Shown one piece after another: positions 10,110 through 17,675 of a DNA stretch of 21,396 nucleotides. The stretch is from CAZSAT01 sp964604675 (GTDB lineage: Bacteria; Myxococcota_A; UBA796; CAJQPC01), in NCBI GenBank assembly GCA_964604675.1, contig CAZSAT010000118.1, positions 1-21,396 on the forward strand, in the 5' to 3' direction. Each line of letters starts with the position of its first letter. The stretch's first letter is position 1. A program made the position numbers and the translations under genes. The notes below the pieces were generated by a model. It had not been told where the DNA came from. It made no database searches and saw only the letters and a list, made by a program, of their open reading frames with translations.

Positions 10110-10721
10110 TTGCGGTCCCGCGTGCGGGCCCTGGCCACGTCGCACCTGGAGCGCGGCGACGCGTTGGGCTGGTTCGAGGCGCTGTACGCCGCGGCCGAAG
10201 GCGACCCCGACCTGGTGCCGTGGGCCGACCTGGAGCCCATGCCGTGGCTGGCCGAGCGGCTGAAGCACGCGTCGCCGCGCTCGGCGATGGTGGTGGGCTG
10301 CGGGCTCGGGGACGACGCTGCGGCCTTCGCGAAGGCGGGCTTCGACGTGTGGGGCTTCGACCTGTCGGAGACCGCCATCGCCTGGGCGCAGAAGCGCTTC
10401 CCGGAGCTGCGGCTGGAGGTCGCGGATCTGTTCGCGGTGACCGAGACCGCCGAGGTGGTCTGGGAGTGCTACACCGTGCAGGCGCTGCCGCTGAGCCACC
10501 GCGAGCGCTCGCTGCGCGCGGTGGCGGGCCTCGTCGCACCGGGCGGGGAGCTCTGGATCAGCGAGCGGCTCCGTCCCGACGAGGTGGCGCCTCAGGGTCC
10601 GCCCTGGGCGGTGAGCCGCGAGGAGCTTGCTGTGCTCGAGCACTGTGGGTTGACGGCGGTCTCGGAGGAGGTCTGGCCGGAGGGTGAGGTGACGCGGTTC
10701 GCCATGGTGTTTCGGCGGTAG
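10110..10721 (+). CDS. Class I SAM-dependent methyltransferase (TPMT-like group)
   Basis: About 203 residues from a TTG at 10110. The frame is open further upstream, and an ATG at 10059 would add 17 residues and overlap the lipoprotein gene by 40 bp. I prefer TTG because LRSRVRALATSHLERGDALGWFEALY is where homologues of this group usually begin, and a purine-rich GCGAGG lies just before it. SAM motif I is VVGCGLGDDA (about 61-70), the ribose-binding acidic residue is in WGFDLS (about D84), and EVADLF (103-108) follows strand 3. The WFEALYAAAEGDPDLVPWADLEPMPWL leader is characteristic of a family annotated as thiopurine S-methyltransferase-like or generic methyltransferase. The substrate is unknown. 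It starts 11 nt after the giant lipoprotein's stop and may be co-transcribed. It is convergent with the hydrolase gene, 18 bp away. Confidence 0.85.
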   Translation: MRSRVRALATSHLERGDALGWFEALYAAAEGDPDLVPWADLEPMPWLAERLKHASPRSAMVVGCGLGDDAAAFAKAGFDVWGFDLSETAIAWAQKRFPELRLEVADLFAVTETAEVVWECYTVQALPLSHRERSLRAVAGLVAPGGELWISERLRPDEVAPQGPPWAVSREELAVLEHCGLTAVSEEVWPEGEVTRFAMVFRR

Positions 10722-10739
10722 GCTCGGGGGCGTGCTGGC

Positions 10740-11723
10740 TCACCGGCCGACCGCTACCAGCAGCTCCCGCAGCGCCTCGCCGGCCTGATCGGTGGCCCGA
10801 CGCGCGAGCGGGGCCGCGCCGTCCAACTGCAGGAAGCCGTGCACCAAGCCCTCGTGCTCCTGCACCACCACGGTCACGCCGCGGGCGCGCAGGGTGCTGG
10901 CGTGCGCTCGCGCTTCGTCGCGGAGGATGTCGAACCCCGCAATGACCATCAGGGTCGGCGGCAGCTCGGCGTGGCCGGTGGGCCAGCGCGACGGGCTCAC
11001 CAGCGGATCGCTGCTCGGGTGGCCCTGCAGGTAGTGGTCCATGAACCAGTCGGTCAGCGCTCCGGTGAGCAGGAAGCCGCGGTCGAAGTGCTCGCGGCTG
11101 GCGGTGACGCTGGCACGGTCCAGCGACGGGTACAAGAGGAGCTGGGCAGCGGGCGCGGGACCCCCGCGATCGCGCGCCTCGAGCGCGATCACGGCGGCCA
11201 GGGTGCCCCCCGCGCTGTCGCCGCCCACGGCGATCCGGTCGAAGCCCAGGTCCTGGGCCGCCTCCCACGCGGCGAGCGCGTCGTCCACCGCGGCGGGGAA
11301 GGGGTGCTCCGGCGCCAGGCGGTAGTCGACCGCGAGGACCGCCATCCCCGACGCCCGGGCGAGGCGCTGGCAGGCCACGTGGTGGCTGTCGAGATCGCCC
11401 AGGCAGAAGCCGCCGCCATGGAAGTACAGCAGCAGGTCGCTCGCCTCGGGGGTCGGGCGGTAGAGGCGCGCTGGCCGACCGGCGAGCACGAGGTCTTCGC
11501 TCGGAACCGCCAGCGGCCGGCCGATCGTCAAGCGCTGGCGCCGCGTGATCTCCGTGCGCGCCAACGCCGGATCCAGGGCCTCCAGCGGCTTGCCGATCCA
11601 GTCGCCCGCCTTGCACAGCACCCGGATGTGAGGGTCGAGGGTCTGGCCGTCGACGACGGTCGGCTTCAGCCGGGCCGCGGCGGCCGCGACGCGGACGAGG
11701 GAGGTGAGCACGGACGTGAGCAC
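10740..11723 (-). CDS. Alpha/beta hydrolase, hormone-sensitive lipase family
   Basis: A 327-residue esterase/lipase of the HSL (family IV) group. The oxyanion motif HGGGF lies at residues 102-106. The nucleophile elbow GDSAGG is at 168-173 with Ser170, the acid is Asp265 in GFDILRDE, and the His is His295 in LVHGF, so the triad is complete. DYRLAPEHPFPA (133-144) is another HSL hallmark. The N-terminal 80 residues form the family's cap region. It hydrolyses carboxyl esters, probably of short or medium acyl chains; the physiological substrate is unknown. No signal peptide is clear (MLTSVLTSLVRVAAAAA is amphipathic), so it is probably cytoplasmic or membrane-associated. There is no Shine-Dalgarno close to the GTG; TACGGC ends 6 nt upstream, so a leaderless start is possible. 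Confidence 0.93.
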   Translation of the reverse strand: MLTSVLTSLVRVAAAAARLKPTVVDGQTLDPHIRVLCKAGDWIGKPLEALDPALARTEITRRQRLTIGRPLAVPSEDLVLAGRPARLYRPTPEASDLLLYFHGGGFCLGDLDSHHVACQRLARASGMAVLAVDYRLAPEHPFPAAVDDALAAWEAAQDLGFDRIAVGGDSAGGTLAAVIALEARDRGGPAPAAQLLLYPSLDRASVTASREHFDRGFLLTGALTDWFMDHYLQGHPSSDPLVSPSRWPTGHAELPPTLMVIAGFDILRDEARAHASTLRARGVTVVVQEHEGLVHGFLQLDGAAPLARRATDQAGEALRELLVAVGR

Positions 11724-11772
11724 CCCGAGGCCGTATCCGGTGATCCTCCGTGGTGGTGGTGGTCGAAGCGCG

Positions 11773-13473
11773 TCAGCGCCCCTTCCGCCCGAACGCTCCC
11801 GTGCGGTGCTTCCGGTGGCTCAGCACCTCGTCGAGGCTCCTCGCCTCGGGTCTCGCGGGGCCCAGATCCCACACGCTCAGCGGGCCGTCGGCGACCTGCT
11901 CGGCGTCCAGCACGGCGAGCTGGGCCACGACCCGCCGGGGCACGCTGGGGGCCTCGGTGTCCAGCACCACGTAGCGGTACCCACGCTCGCGGAGCCGGGC
12001 CGCGGCGTCGGGCTGTGCGAGCAAGGCCAGCTCGTTGGCCTTCGTCGCGTCCATCTCGGGACGGGTGACGTTGCGGGGCAGTGCGCTGGTGGGGCGCTGG
12101 TGGAGCATCGCCCACAGCATGGCCAGCTGGCCGGCGGTCTGGGCGATGCGGTCCTGTGGCGGCAGGTGGAGCACGGCGCCGTCGCGGCCGGCGATTGAGC
12201 GCATCAGCTCGCCGTGCGGCACCGGCTCGGTGGTCATGGGCCACGGCCCGGTCTCTCGGAGCCCGTCGCCGACCTGCACGGCACCCAGCACCCACGCCAG
12301 CGCCGCCCAACGGCGACCGCCACCCGAGCACGCCGCCGCCATGGCCAGCGACAGGCCGAGGCTCGCGACCACCACCAGCCGGAAGTACATGCCGCCCCGG
12401 TGGTACGGGTACCGGAACCACTCGAGCCAGGCCATGGGCAGCGCGGTGTCGGTGAAGGTGTCGGTCCACACCAGCCGGGTGCCCAGGGCGGCGACCACGC
12501 CGAAGGCCACCAGCGCCAGCGCGAGGCCCAGGCCCCTGGACCGGCGCACGGCCCCGATCGCCAGCGCGACCACCAGCACCGGCAGCCCGAGGTACACCAC
12601 GTGCATGGCCTCGTAGGGGTTCGCCGGCACCGTGGCGCCGCCGAAGAGCAGCTCCTGGACGGTCGCGACCGCCTTCGGGCTGGGAACGAGCCCGACGCGT
12701 TCGGACCCGACCGTGGCGGGCTGGAACAGCGTGGCTTCCCGCACGGCCGGAACCCGCGAGAAGTACAGGTACGCCGGCGCCAGGGCCGCTGCGACCGCGG
12801 CCAGCACCTGCGCCGCCTCGCGCCAGCGTCGACGGGCGAGGCCATGGACCGCGAGCCCGCCCGCCAGCAAGGGGAGGACGAGCCCGTAGTACGGCGACGT
12901 GAAGGCCACGACCCCGGTGACCCCGGCCAGCCATGCGCCCGCGCTGCGCCGGCCGCGCAGCACCTCGAGCGCCGCCAGCAGGAAGACGGGCAGGAACCAG
13001 GCCTGCAGCTTCGGGAGCTCGCCCATGCGCAGGGTGCCCAGCAGGTAGGGGGAGAAGCCGTAGGCCAGGGCGCACGGCACCGCGACCCAGGGCCCGGCCG
13101 TGGTCGTGCGACGGATCAGCGCCCATGCGGCGACGGCGCTGAGCGGCAGCGAGAGCAGCGTGAGGATCTGGCCGGTGGCCAGCGCGCCGACCAGCGGCTG
13201 CAAGGGAACGCCGGCCAGGGAGCATCCCCACCCGATGAAGGTGCCTTCGCGCGCCCAGGGAAAGCCCAGCTCGGCGGTGGGCGTGAGCGCTCGCTCGCCG
13301 ATCAACCAGCCGTAGGTGTGGGCCGCTACCCAGGCATGGGACGCGCCGAAGCTGTTGGGCGCGTGCCAGGATCCGAGGTGGAGCGGCAGGGGCCACATCA
13401 GGGCGGCTGACAGGGCCAGTCCGAGGACGAGGCAGAGGATGACGGCGGCCGGCCCGGCTCGCTCGGGGCGCAT
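11773..13473 (-). CDS. Polytopic membrane protein, GT-C-like (divergent paralogue A)
   Basis: A 566-residue integral membrane protein with about ten hydrophobic helices (AAVILCLVLGLALSAALMWPL, ILTLLSLPLSAVAAWALI, WLAGVTGVVAF and others, up to AALAWVLGAVQVG). It has a soluble C-terminal domain (DGAVLHLPPQDR, RERGYRYVVLDTE). ATG 13473 is preferred because GGGAGG lies 9 nt upstream; ATG 13482 is immediately adjacent to that box. Topology resembles GT-C glycosyltransferases or YfhO-like proteins, which transfer sugars from lipid carriers. The N-terminal loop after the first helix (SWHAPNSFGASHAW) lacks the Asp/Glu pair usual in active GT-C enzymes, unlike its paralogue. It ends in a basic tail. 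It is divergent from the paralogue at 13528 across 54 bp. A glycosyltransferase role is inferred only. Confidence 0.72.
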   Translation of the reverse strand: MRPERAGPAAVILCLVLGLALSAALMWPLPLHLGSWHAPNSFGASHAWVAAHTYGWLIGERALTPTAELGFPWAREGTFIGWGCSLAGVPLQPLVGALATGQILTLLSLPLSAVAAWALIRRTTTAGPWVAVPCALAYGFSPYLLGTLRMGELPKLQAWFLPVFLLAALEVLRGRRSAGAWLAGVTGVVAFTSPYYGLVLPLLAGGLAVHGLARRRWREAAQVLAAVAAALAPAYLYFSRVPAVREATLFQPATVGSERVGLVPSPKAVATVQELLFGGATVPANPYEAMHVVYLGLPVLVVALAIGAVRRSRGLGLALALVAFGVVAALGTRLVWTDTFTDTALPMAWLEWFRYPYHRGGMYFRLVVVASLGLSLAMAAACSGGGRRWAALAWVLGAVQVGDGLRETGPWPMTTEPVPHGELMRSIAGRDGAVLHLPPQDRIAQTAGQLAMLWAMLHQRPTSALPRNVTRPEMDATKANELALLAQPDAAARLRERGYRYVVLDTEAPSVPRRVVAQLAVLDAEQVADGPLSVWDLGPARPEARSLDEVLSHRKHRTGAFGRKGR

Positions 13474-13515
13474 GGCGAGCATCCTCCCACATCCGACCGG
13501 CCGGGCGACCCGGCC

Positions 13516-13521
13516 TACACT
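13516..13521 (+). promoter_or_regulatory. Putative -10 element of a leaderless transcript
   Basis: TACACT lies exactly 6 nt before the ATG at 13528, with no Shine-Dalgarno between. CCGACC (13493-13498), 17 bp upstream, matches TTGACA weakly. Same spacing as at 3686 and 17664. Confidence 0.5.
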
Positions 13522-13527
13522 GCGTCG

Positions 13528-15336
13528 ATGCGGCCCCCGGTCAGGACATCCCCGTGGCCCTGGGCGGTCGCCGCGGCCGGCTACCTGATCGTGGCCATCG
13601 CGCTGAGCTGGCCGCTCGTCCTGCACCACGACACCGCGGTGATCGGCTTCCCCAACGTCGACGCGATCGACACCCTGGTGCTGCGGGGGCTCGTCGACGA
13701 GGTGCTGCGCTCCGGTGACGGCCTCGCGCGAGGGGTGTGGTACCCGACGGGCCTGCCGGTGGCGGACCTGGTCCCGAACCGCGTGGACCACCTGCTGGCA
13801 TCGGCCCTTGCGGCCTGGGTCCCGTTCCCATCGGGGGAGACGGTCTGGTGGTTGCTGGTGCTGACCGCCAACGGGCTCGCGGGCCACCGGCTCGGGCACC
13901 AGCTCGGCGGGAGCCACGCCGCCGGCCTGCTCGTGGGGCTCGGTTGGGGCTTCTCCGACGCCCTGTTGCGCGAGGCGAACCTCCACCACGCGCCCCAGAG
14001 CCTGGCCTTCGCCGTGCCGCTCTACTTCGCGGCGTGGCTGCGCGCGCTCTCGGACGAGGGGCGGGTCCGCGATGCCGTGGCGGCGGGGCTTTGGATGGCG
14101 GTCGCGGCGCTCTCCTACTGGTACACGGCGCTGTTCCTGGTCGTGGGCACGCTGCCGCTGCTCCGCGGTGCCCTCCGCGGTTGGAAGCGCGTCTTGCTCG
14201 CCGTCGGCGTCACCTTGGCGCTGGCGGGGCCGGAGGCCCTCGACGTGATGGCCCGCCGGGCGAGCTTGCCCCAGCCGCCGTCCGCGGGATGGGCCGCTCC
14301 CGAGGGACCGCGCGCCCATGTGCCGCCCATCGAGGCCGTGGAGGTCGACAGCTCCGTGGACCTCCGCGCCGTGCTGCAGCCGGGGCCGCTCGACCGGTCC
14401 AACCTGATCCCGGCCTCCCTCCTGCTCGCCGCTCTCCTCGCCACCCGCCGCCGTCGGCTGCCGTGGCTGGCGGTCTCCGCGCTGGGCGTGGTGATGATCC
14501 TGGGCCCCTACGTCACCTGGGCGGACCGGGTCGTGCTGGTCGGCGACCGCCTGCTCTCGCTGCCGTTCCGCTGGCTGGGTGAGCTGCACCCCGCGATCGA
14601 TCGCCTCACGTGGCCCCAGCGCTGGGGGCTCCTGATCCCGCTCGGGCTCGCGGCGGTGGCCAGCCAGGGGCGTCGACCCGCCCTCGTGGCGGTCGTGGTG
14701 CTGGCCGAGACGGTGCTTCGAAGCGGGAACGCGCCCCTGCAGACCCACGACCTCGCCACCCGGCTGCCTTGGCGGGCGCTCGAGGTCACCGACGGAGCGG
14801 TGCTGGCCCTGCCGCTCCGTCGCTGGGAGCGTCGCTCCGACGTCGCGCTCCAGGCCCGCTTCCACGGAAGGCCCGTGTTGAACGGGATGCAGCTGCCGCC
14901 CGCCGTGCTGGAGCCAGAGAGCTGGGACGCGTGGGCCGAGGGCCAGCCCTTCATCGGCGCCATGAAGGCGCTGGAAGACAACAACGCGGTGGACGTGACG
15001 GAGGAGGACCTGGCGCGCCTCTCCGCGGCGGGCGTGGGCGCGATCACCCTCGACGTCGGTCCCGAGGCGAACCTCACCCCGCGTCGCGAGCGCCAGGTGC
15101 GGGTGCTGCTCGAGCCGCTGCTCGGGGAACCGGTGGACCGGGGAGCGTTCCTGGTCTGGTGGCTGGTGCCTCCCGAGCGCGAGCTACCGAGCCTGGCCGA
15201 GCCGGACGCCTGGCGGGCCCAGGAGCGGGCACGGATCGAGGCCTTCGTGCCGCCCGACCTCGCCTACGGGCTGCCGCCCCTCTGGCCCAAGCTGGGCGAG
15301 AAGGAGCGCTCGCGTCCCAAGCCGCGTCGGCGCTGA
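13528..15336 (+). CDS. Polytopic membrane protein, GT-C-like (divergent paralogue B)
   Basis: A 602-residue integral membrane protein with multiple hydrophobic helices (AAGYLIVAIALSWPLVL, TVWWLLVLTANGLAG, AAGLWMAVAALSYWYTALFLVV, LIPASLLLAALLA, WLAVSALGVVMILGPYV, RWGLLIPLGLAAVA). A C-terminal soluble domain follows (DGAVLALPLRRWERR, SAAGVGAITLDVGPE, RGAFLVWWLVPP). After the first helix the loop GFPNVDAIDT has two Asp residues in the position where GT-C glycosyltransferases keep catalytic acids, and YPTG follows. It matches paralogue A in helix order, in the DGAVL-LP block and in the C-terminal domain. It may act in cell-surface glycan assembly, but no donor or acceptor can be named. Its start is predicted leaderless. 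The cobQ gene begins 35 bp downstream on the same strand. Confidence 0.75.
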   Translation: MRPPVRTSPWPWAVAAAGYLIVAIALSWPLVLHHDTAVIGFPNVDAIDTLVLRGLVDEVLRSGDGLARGVWYPTGLPVADLVPNRVDHLLASALAAWVPFPSGETVWWLLVLTANGLAGHRLGHQLGGSHAAGLLVGLGWGFSDALLREANLHHAPQSLAFAVPLYFAAWLRALSDEGRVRDAVAAGLWMAVAALSYWYTALFLVVGTLPLLRGALRGWKRVLLAVGVTLALAGPEALDVMARRASLPQPPSAGWAAPEGPRAHVPPIEAVEVDSSVDLRAVLQPGPLDRSNLIPASLLLAALLATRRRRLPWLAVSALGVVMILGPYVTWADRVVLVGDRLLSLPFRWLGELHPAIDRLTWPQRWGLLIPLGLAAVASQGRRPALVAVVVLAETVLRSGNAPLQTHDLATRLPWRALEVTDGAVLALPLRRWERRSDVALQARFHGRPVLNGMQLPPAVLEPESWDAWAEGQPFIGAMKALEDNNAVDVTEEDLARLSAAGVGAITLDVGPEANLTPRRERQVRVLLEPLLGEPVDRGAFLVWWLVPPERELPSLAEPDAWRAQERARIEAFVPPDLAYGLPPLWPKLGEKERSRPKPRRR

Positions 15337-15371
15337 AGCGCGAGGCGTCGAGCGCGGTGATAGCGGCCCCC

Positions 15372-16832
15372 ATGCCCGGCAACGTGCTCTGTGTGTTCGG
15401 AACCGGCAGCGACGTCGGCAAGAGCTGGATCGCCGCCGGCCTCTGCCGCCTGTTTCGCCAGGACGGGGTGGACGTCGCCCCCTACAAGGCCCAGAACATG
15501 TCCAACAACGCCGGGGTCACCCCCGACGGGCTGGAGCTGGGCCGCGCACAGATCGTGCAGGCCCACGCGTGCGGGCTCGTGCCGACCGTCGACATGAACC
15601 CGCTGTTGTTGAAGCCCGACAGCGACACCGGCGCGCAGGTCGTGGCGCTCGGTCGGGTGCTCGGAACGGTGTCGGCCCGCGACTACTTCTCCGGCAGCAT
15701 GGAGGACCGGCGGGGCCTGGTCACCGACGCCCTCGACCGGCTGCGGGCCCGCCACGCGCTCGTCGTGGCGGAGGGTGCCGGCTCGTGCGCCGAGGTCAAC
15801 CTGCGGGACCGGGATCTGGTGAACCTGCCCATCGCCCACCACGCCGATGGCCGCGTGCTGCTGGTCGCCGACATCGACAAGGGCGGGGTCTTCGCCCAGG
15901 TGGTGGGCACCCTGGAGGTGCTCTCGGAGCAGGACAGGGCCCGCATCAGCGGCGTGGTCGTGAACCGCTTCCGGGGCGACGCCAGCCTGTTCGAGGACGG
16001 TCGGGCCTGGCTCGAAGAGCGCACCGGCGTACCGGTGGTCGGGGTCGTGCCCTGGGCCCACCACATCCAGATCGAGCTGGAGGATGGGCTGTCACCCTCG
16101 GTGACCATGGACCCACCGCCCCCCTCTGGATCGGGGCTCCGGGCGGCCGTGATCCGGCTGCCGCACATCGCGAACTTCACGGACTTCGATGCGCTCGAGC
16201 GGCACGGGGTGGAGCTCGCCTACCTGCAGCGGCCCCGCGACCTGGCCCCCTACGACGTGGTGTTCCTGCCCGGGACCAAGAACACCCGCGGCGATCTGGC
16301 CTGGCTTCGGGACACGGGTTGGGACGAGCGCCTGGCGGCCTACGGAGGCCAGCTCTTCGGCCTCTGCGGCGGCTACCAGATGCTGGGGCGCTGGATCGAC
16401 GACCCTCACGGCGTGGAGGGCGAACCGGGCCGGACCGCTGGCCTCGGGCTGCTCCCCGTGACCACCGTGATGGCGGCGGAGAAGACCACACGGCGTGTGA
16501 CCGGAACCTACGGCGACGTGGCGGTCCAAGGCTACGAGATCCACGTCGGTCGCACCGAGGTCGACGGCGAGCCGCTGCTCAGCCTCGAGGGGCGGCCGGA
16601 GGGTTGCCGCGCGGGGAGCGTTGCGGGCACGTACCTGCACGGGCTCTTCGACGGCGACGGGGTGGTCGAGGCCCTGCTCGGCCCAGTGCGTCCGGAGCTC
16701 GCGTGGCCCCGCGTGCCCAGCCACGCCACCTGGCGGGAGGCGCAGCTCGACGCGCTCGCCGACCACCTGCGGGGCTGCCTGGACGTGCCGCTGCTCCGGC
16801 GCCTGGCGGGGATCGCGCCGCCGAGCCCCTGA
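15372..16832 (+). CDS. cobQ: Cobyric acid synthase (CobQ/CbiP)
   Basis: A 486-residue glutamine-dependent amidotransferase. It adds amide groups at b, d, e and g of adenosylcobyrinic acid a,c-diamide using ATP and Gln, in adenosylcobalamin synthesis. The N-terminal ATPase domain has a P-loop-like FGTGSDVGKS (9-18), then PYKAQNMSNNAG and MNPLLLKP, all strongly diagnostic, and VADIDKGGVFAQVVGT. The C-terminal class I glutaminase domain has FLPGTKNTRGDL, the nucleophile Cys332 in FGLCGGYQMLG and His423 in YLHGLFDGDG. Length is standard for the family. ATG 15372 gives the usual M-P-G-N N-terminus. No clear Shine-Dalgarno is visible, and TAGCGG 5 nt upstream is only a weak -10 candidate. No other cobalamin genes are nearby, so it is isolated here. 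It converges with the PAP2 gene. Confidence 0.97.
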   Translation: MPGNVLCVFGTGSDVGKSWIAAGLCRLFRQDGVDVAPYKAQNMSNNAGVTPDGLELGRAQIVQAHACGLVPTVDMNPLLLKPDSDTGAQVVALGRVLGTVSARDYFSGSMEDRRGLVTDALDRLRARHALVVAEGAGSCAEVNLRDRDLVNLPIAHHADGRVLLVADIDKGGVFAQVVGTLEVLSEQDRARISGVVVNRFRGDASLFEDGRAWLEERTGVPVVGVVPWAHHIQIELEDGLSPSVTMDPPPPSGSGLRAAVIRLPHIANFTDFDALERHGVELAYLQRPRDLAPYDVVFLPGTKNTRGDLAWLRDTGWDERLAAYGGQLFGLCGGYQMLGRWIDDPHGVEGEPGRTAGLGLLPVTTVMAAEKTTRRVTGTYGDVAVQGYEIHVGRTEVDGEPLLSLEGRPEGCRAGSVAGTYLHGLFDGDGVVEALLGPVRPELAWPRVPSHATWREAQLDALADHLRGCLDVPLLRRLAGIAPPSP

Positions 16833-16868
16833 GCCGGGTTCCCGCGGGCGGCCCCGCAGGTCGAGCGC

Positions 16869-17639
16869 CTACCAGCGCCCGGCCACCGCCGCTCCCCCGG
16901 GCAGCGCCACGATCTGCGGCCCCGTGCGGTGGCCCAGGAGCGGAACGCCCACGCCGGCGCCCGCGCCGAGCAAGCCGCCGACCACCACGTCGACCGGGTG
17001 GTGCTTGCCGGCCTCCACCCGGGCCAGGCCCGTGCCCACGGTGACGGCCGCGCCACCGGCGGTCGCGGCCGCCGCCCAGCCGGGGCGCTCCTCCAGCCAG
17101 AGCTGGGTGGCGAGCGCGGCCGAGGCGGTGGCGGCCAGGCCGGCGTGTCCGGAGGGGAAGCTCATCCACGCGTCGGTGCTGGCCCGGTCCTGCGCCAGCT
17201 CCGCCGCGCGTTCCGGGTCCCGCTCGGCCAGCGTGGCCAGCTCGTCGGCGCTGATCCAGGTCGTGGGGCGCGGGGCCCTGACCGTGAGCTTCAGGGTCTG
17301 GATCGTGACGAAGCCCGCCATGAGCGCTTCGAGGTGGAGGGTGAGGTCCACGTCGGAGAAGGTGCCTGCATAGGCCAGGTCCGCGCCGATGGCGCCGAGC
17401 ATCAGCACGTCGCTGGCCCGCGCCCAGGTGGCGGCGTCCTCGTTCAGGGCCTTCGGGGTGGCGGGCTCGCCGTAGAGCCAGGTGAAGCCTTCCTGGGTGC
17501 GCTGGGGCTGCTCGGGAGCCAGCGCCTCCTGCCACACGATGGTGGCCGCGGACGCCGCACCCAGCCCCAGGAACCACCAGCGCGCGTCGTCGAGGCGGGC
17601 ATCGTCGGCGTACGCCACCTGGGCCAACAGCAGGGTCAC
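16869..17639 (-). CDS. PAP2-family phosphatase (exported or membrane)
   Basis: A 256-residue type 2 phosphatidic acid phosphatase-family protein. The GTG at 17639 has GGGAGG 9 nt upstream; a longer open frame crosses the divergent gene and is ignored. All three catalytic motifs are visible: C1 KxxxxxxRP (K117 to R124-P125, LKLTVRAPRP), C2 PSGH (162-165, SFPSGHAGL) and C3 with R207, H213 and D217 (ARVEAGKHHPVDV; the usual Ser before Arg is Ala). The N-terminus MTLLLAQVAYA|DD looks like a very short cleaved signal, followed by hydrophobic helices around C1 to C3. It likely dephosphorylates a lipid phosphate such as undecaprenyl-PP or phosphatidate at the periplasmic face; the substrate is unproven. 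Divergent from the M28 peptidase gene, 36 bp between starts. Confidence 0.92.
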   Translation of the reverse strand: MTLLLAQVAYADDARLDDARWWFLGLGAASAATIVWQEALAPEQPQRTQEGFTWLYGEPATPKALNEDAATWARASDVLMLGAIGADLAYAGTFSDVDLTLHLEALMAGFVTIQTLKLTVRAPRPTTWISADELATLAERDPERAAELAQDRASTDAWMSFPSGHAGLAATASAALATQLWLEERPGWAAAATAGGAAVTVGTGLARVEAGKHHPVDVVVGGLLGAGAGVGVPLLGHRTGPQIVALPGGAAVAGRW

Positions 17640-17663
17640 CCCCCGATCCTCCCATGGGCGCGC

Positions 17664-17669
17664 TACGTT
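17664..17669 (+). promoter_or_regulatory. Putative -10 element of a leaderless transcript
   Basis: TACGTT lies exactly 6 nt upstream of the ATG at 17676. There is no Shine-Dalgarno on this strand in the 36-bp intergenic gap, whose other strand carries the SD of the divergent PAP2 gene. Confidence 0.5.
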
Positions 17670-17675
17670 CGCGCG

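Noticed and set aside
12214..13410. A plus-strand open frame inside the membrane protein gene
   Set aside because: The translation is Arg/His/Gln-rich without hydrophobic segments or domains, whereas the minus frame shows regular transmembrane helices and an SD.
16833..16868. A rho-independent terminator between cobQ and the PAP2 gene
   Set aside because: Only short GC palindromes (CCCGCGGG) are present, with no stable looped stem and no T-run. In 70% GC DNA this is expected by chance.
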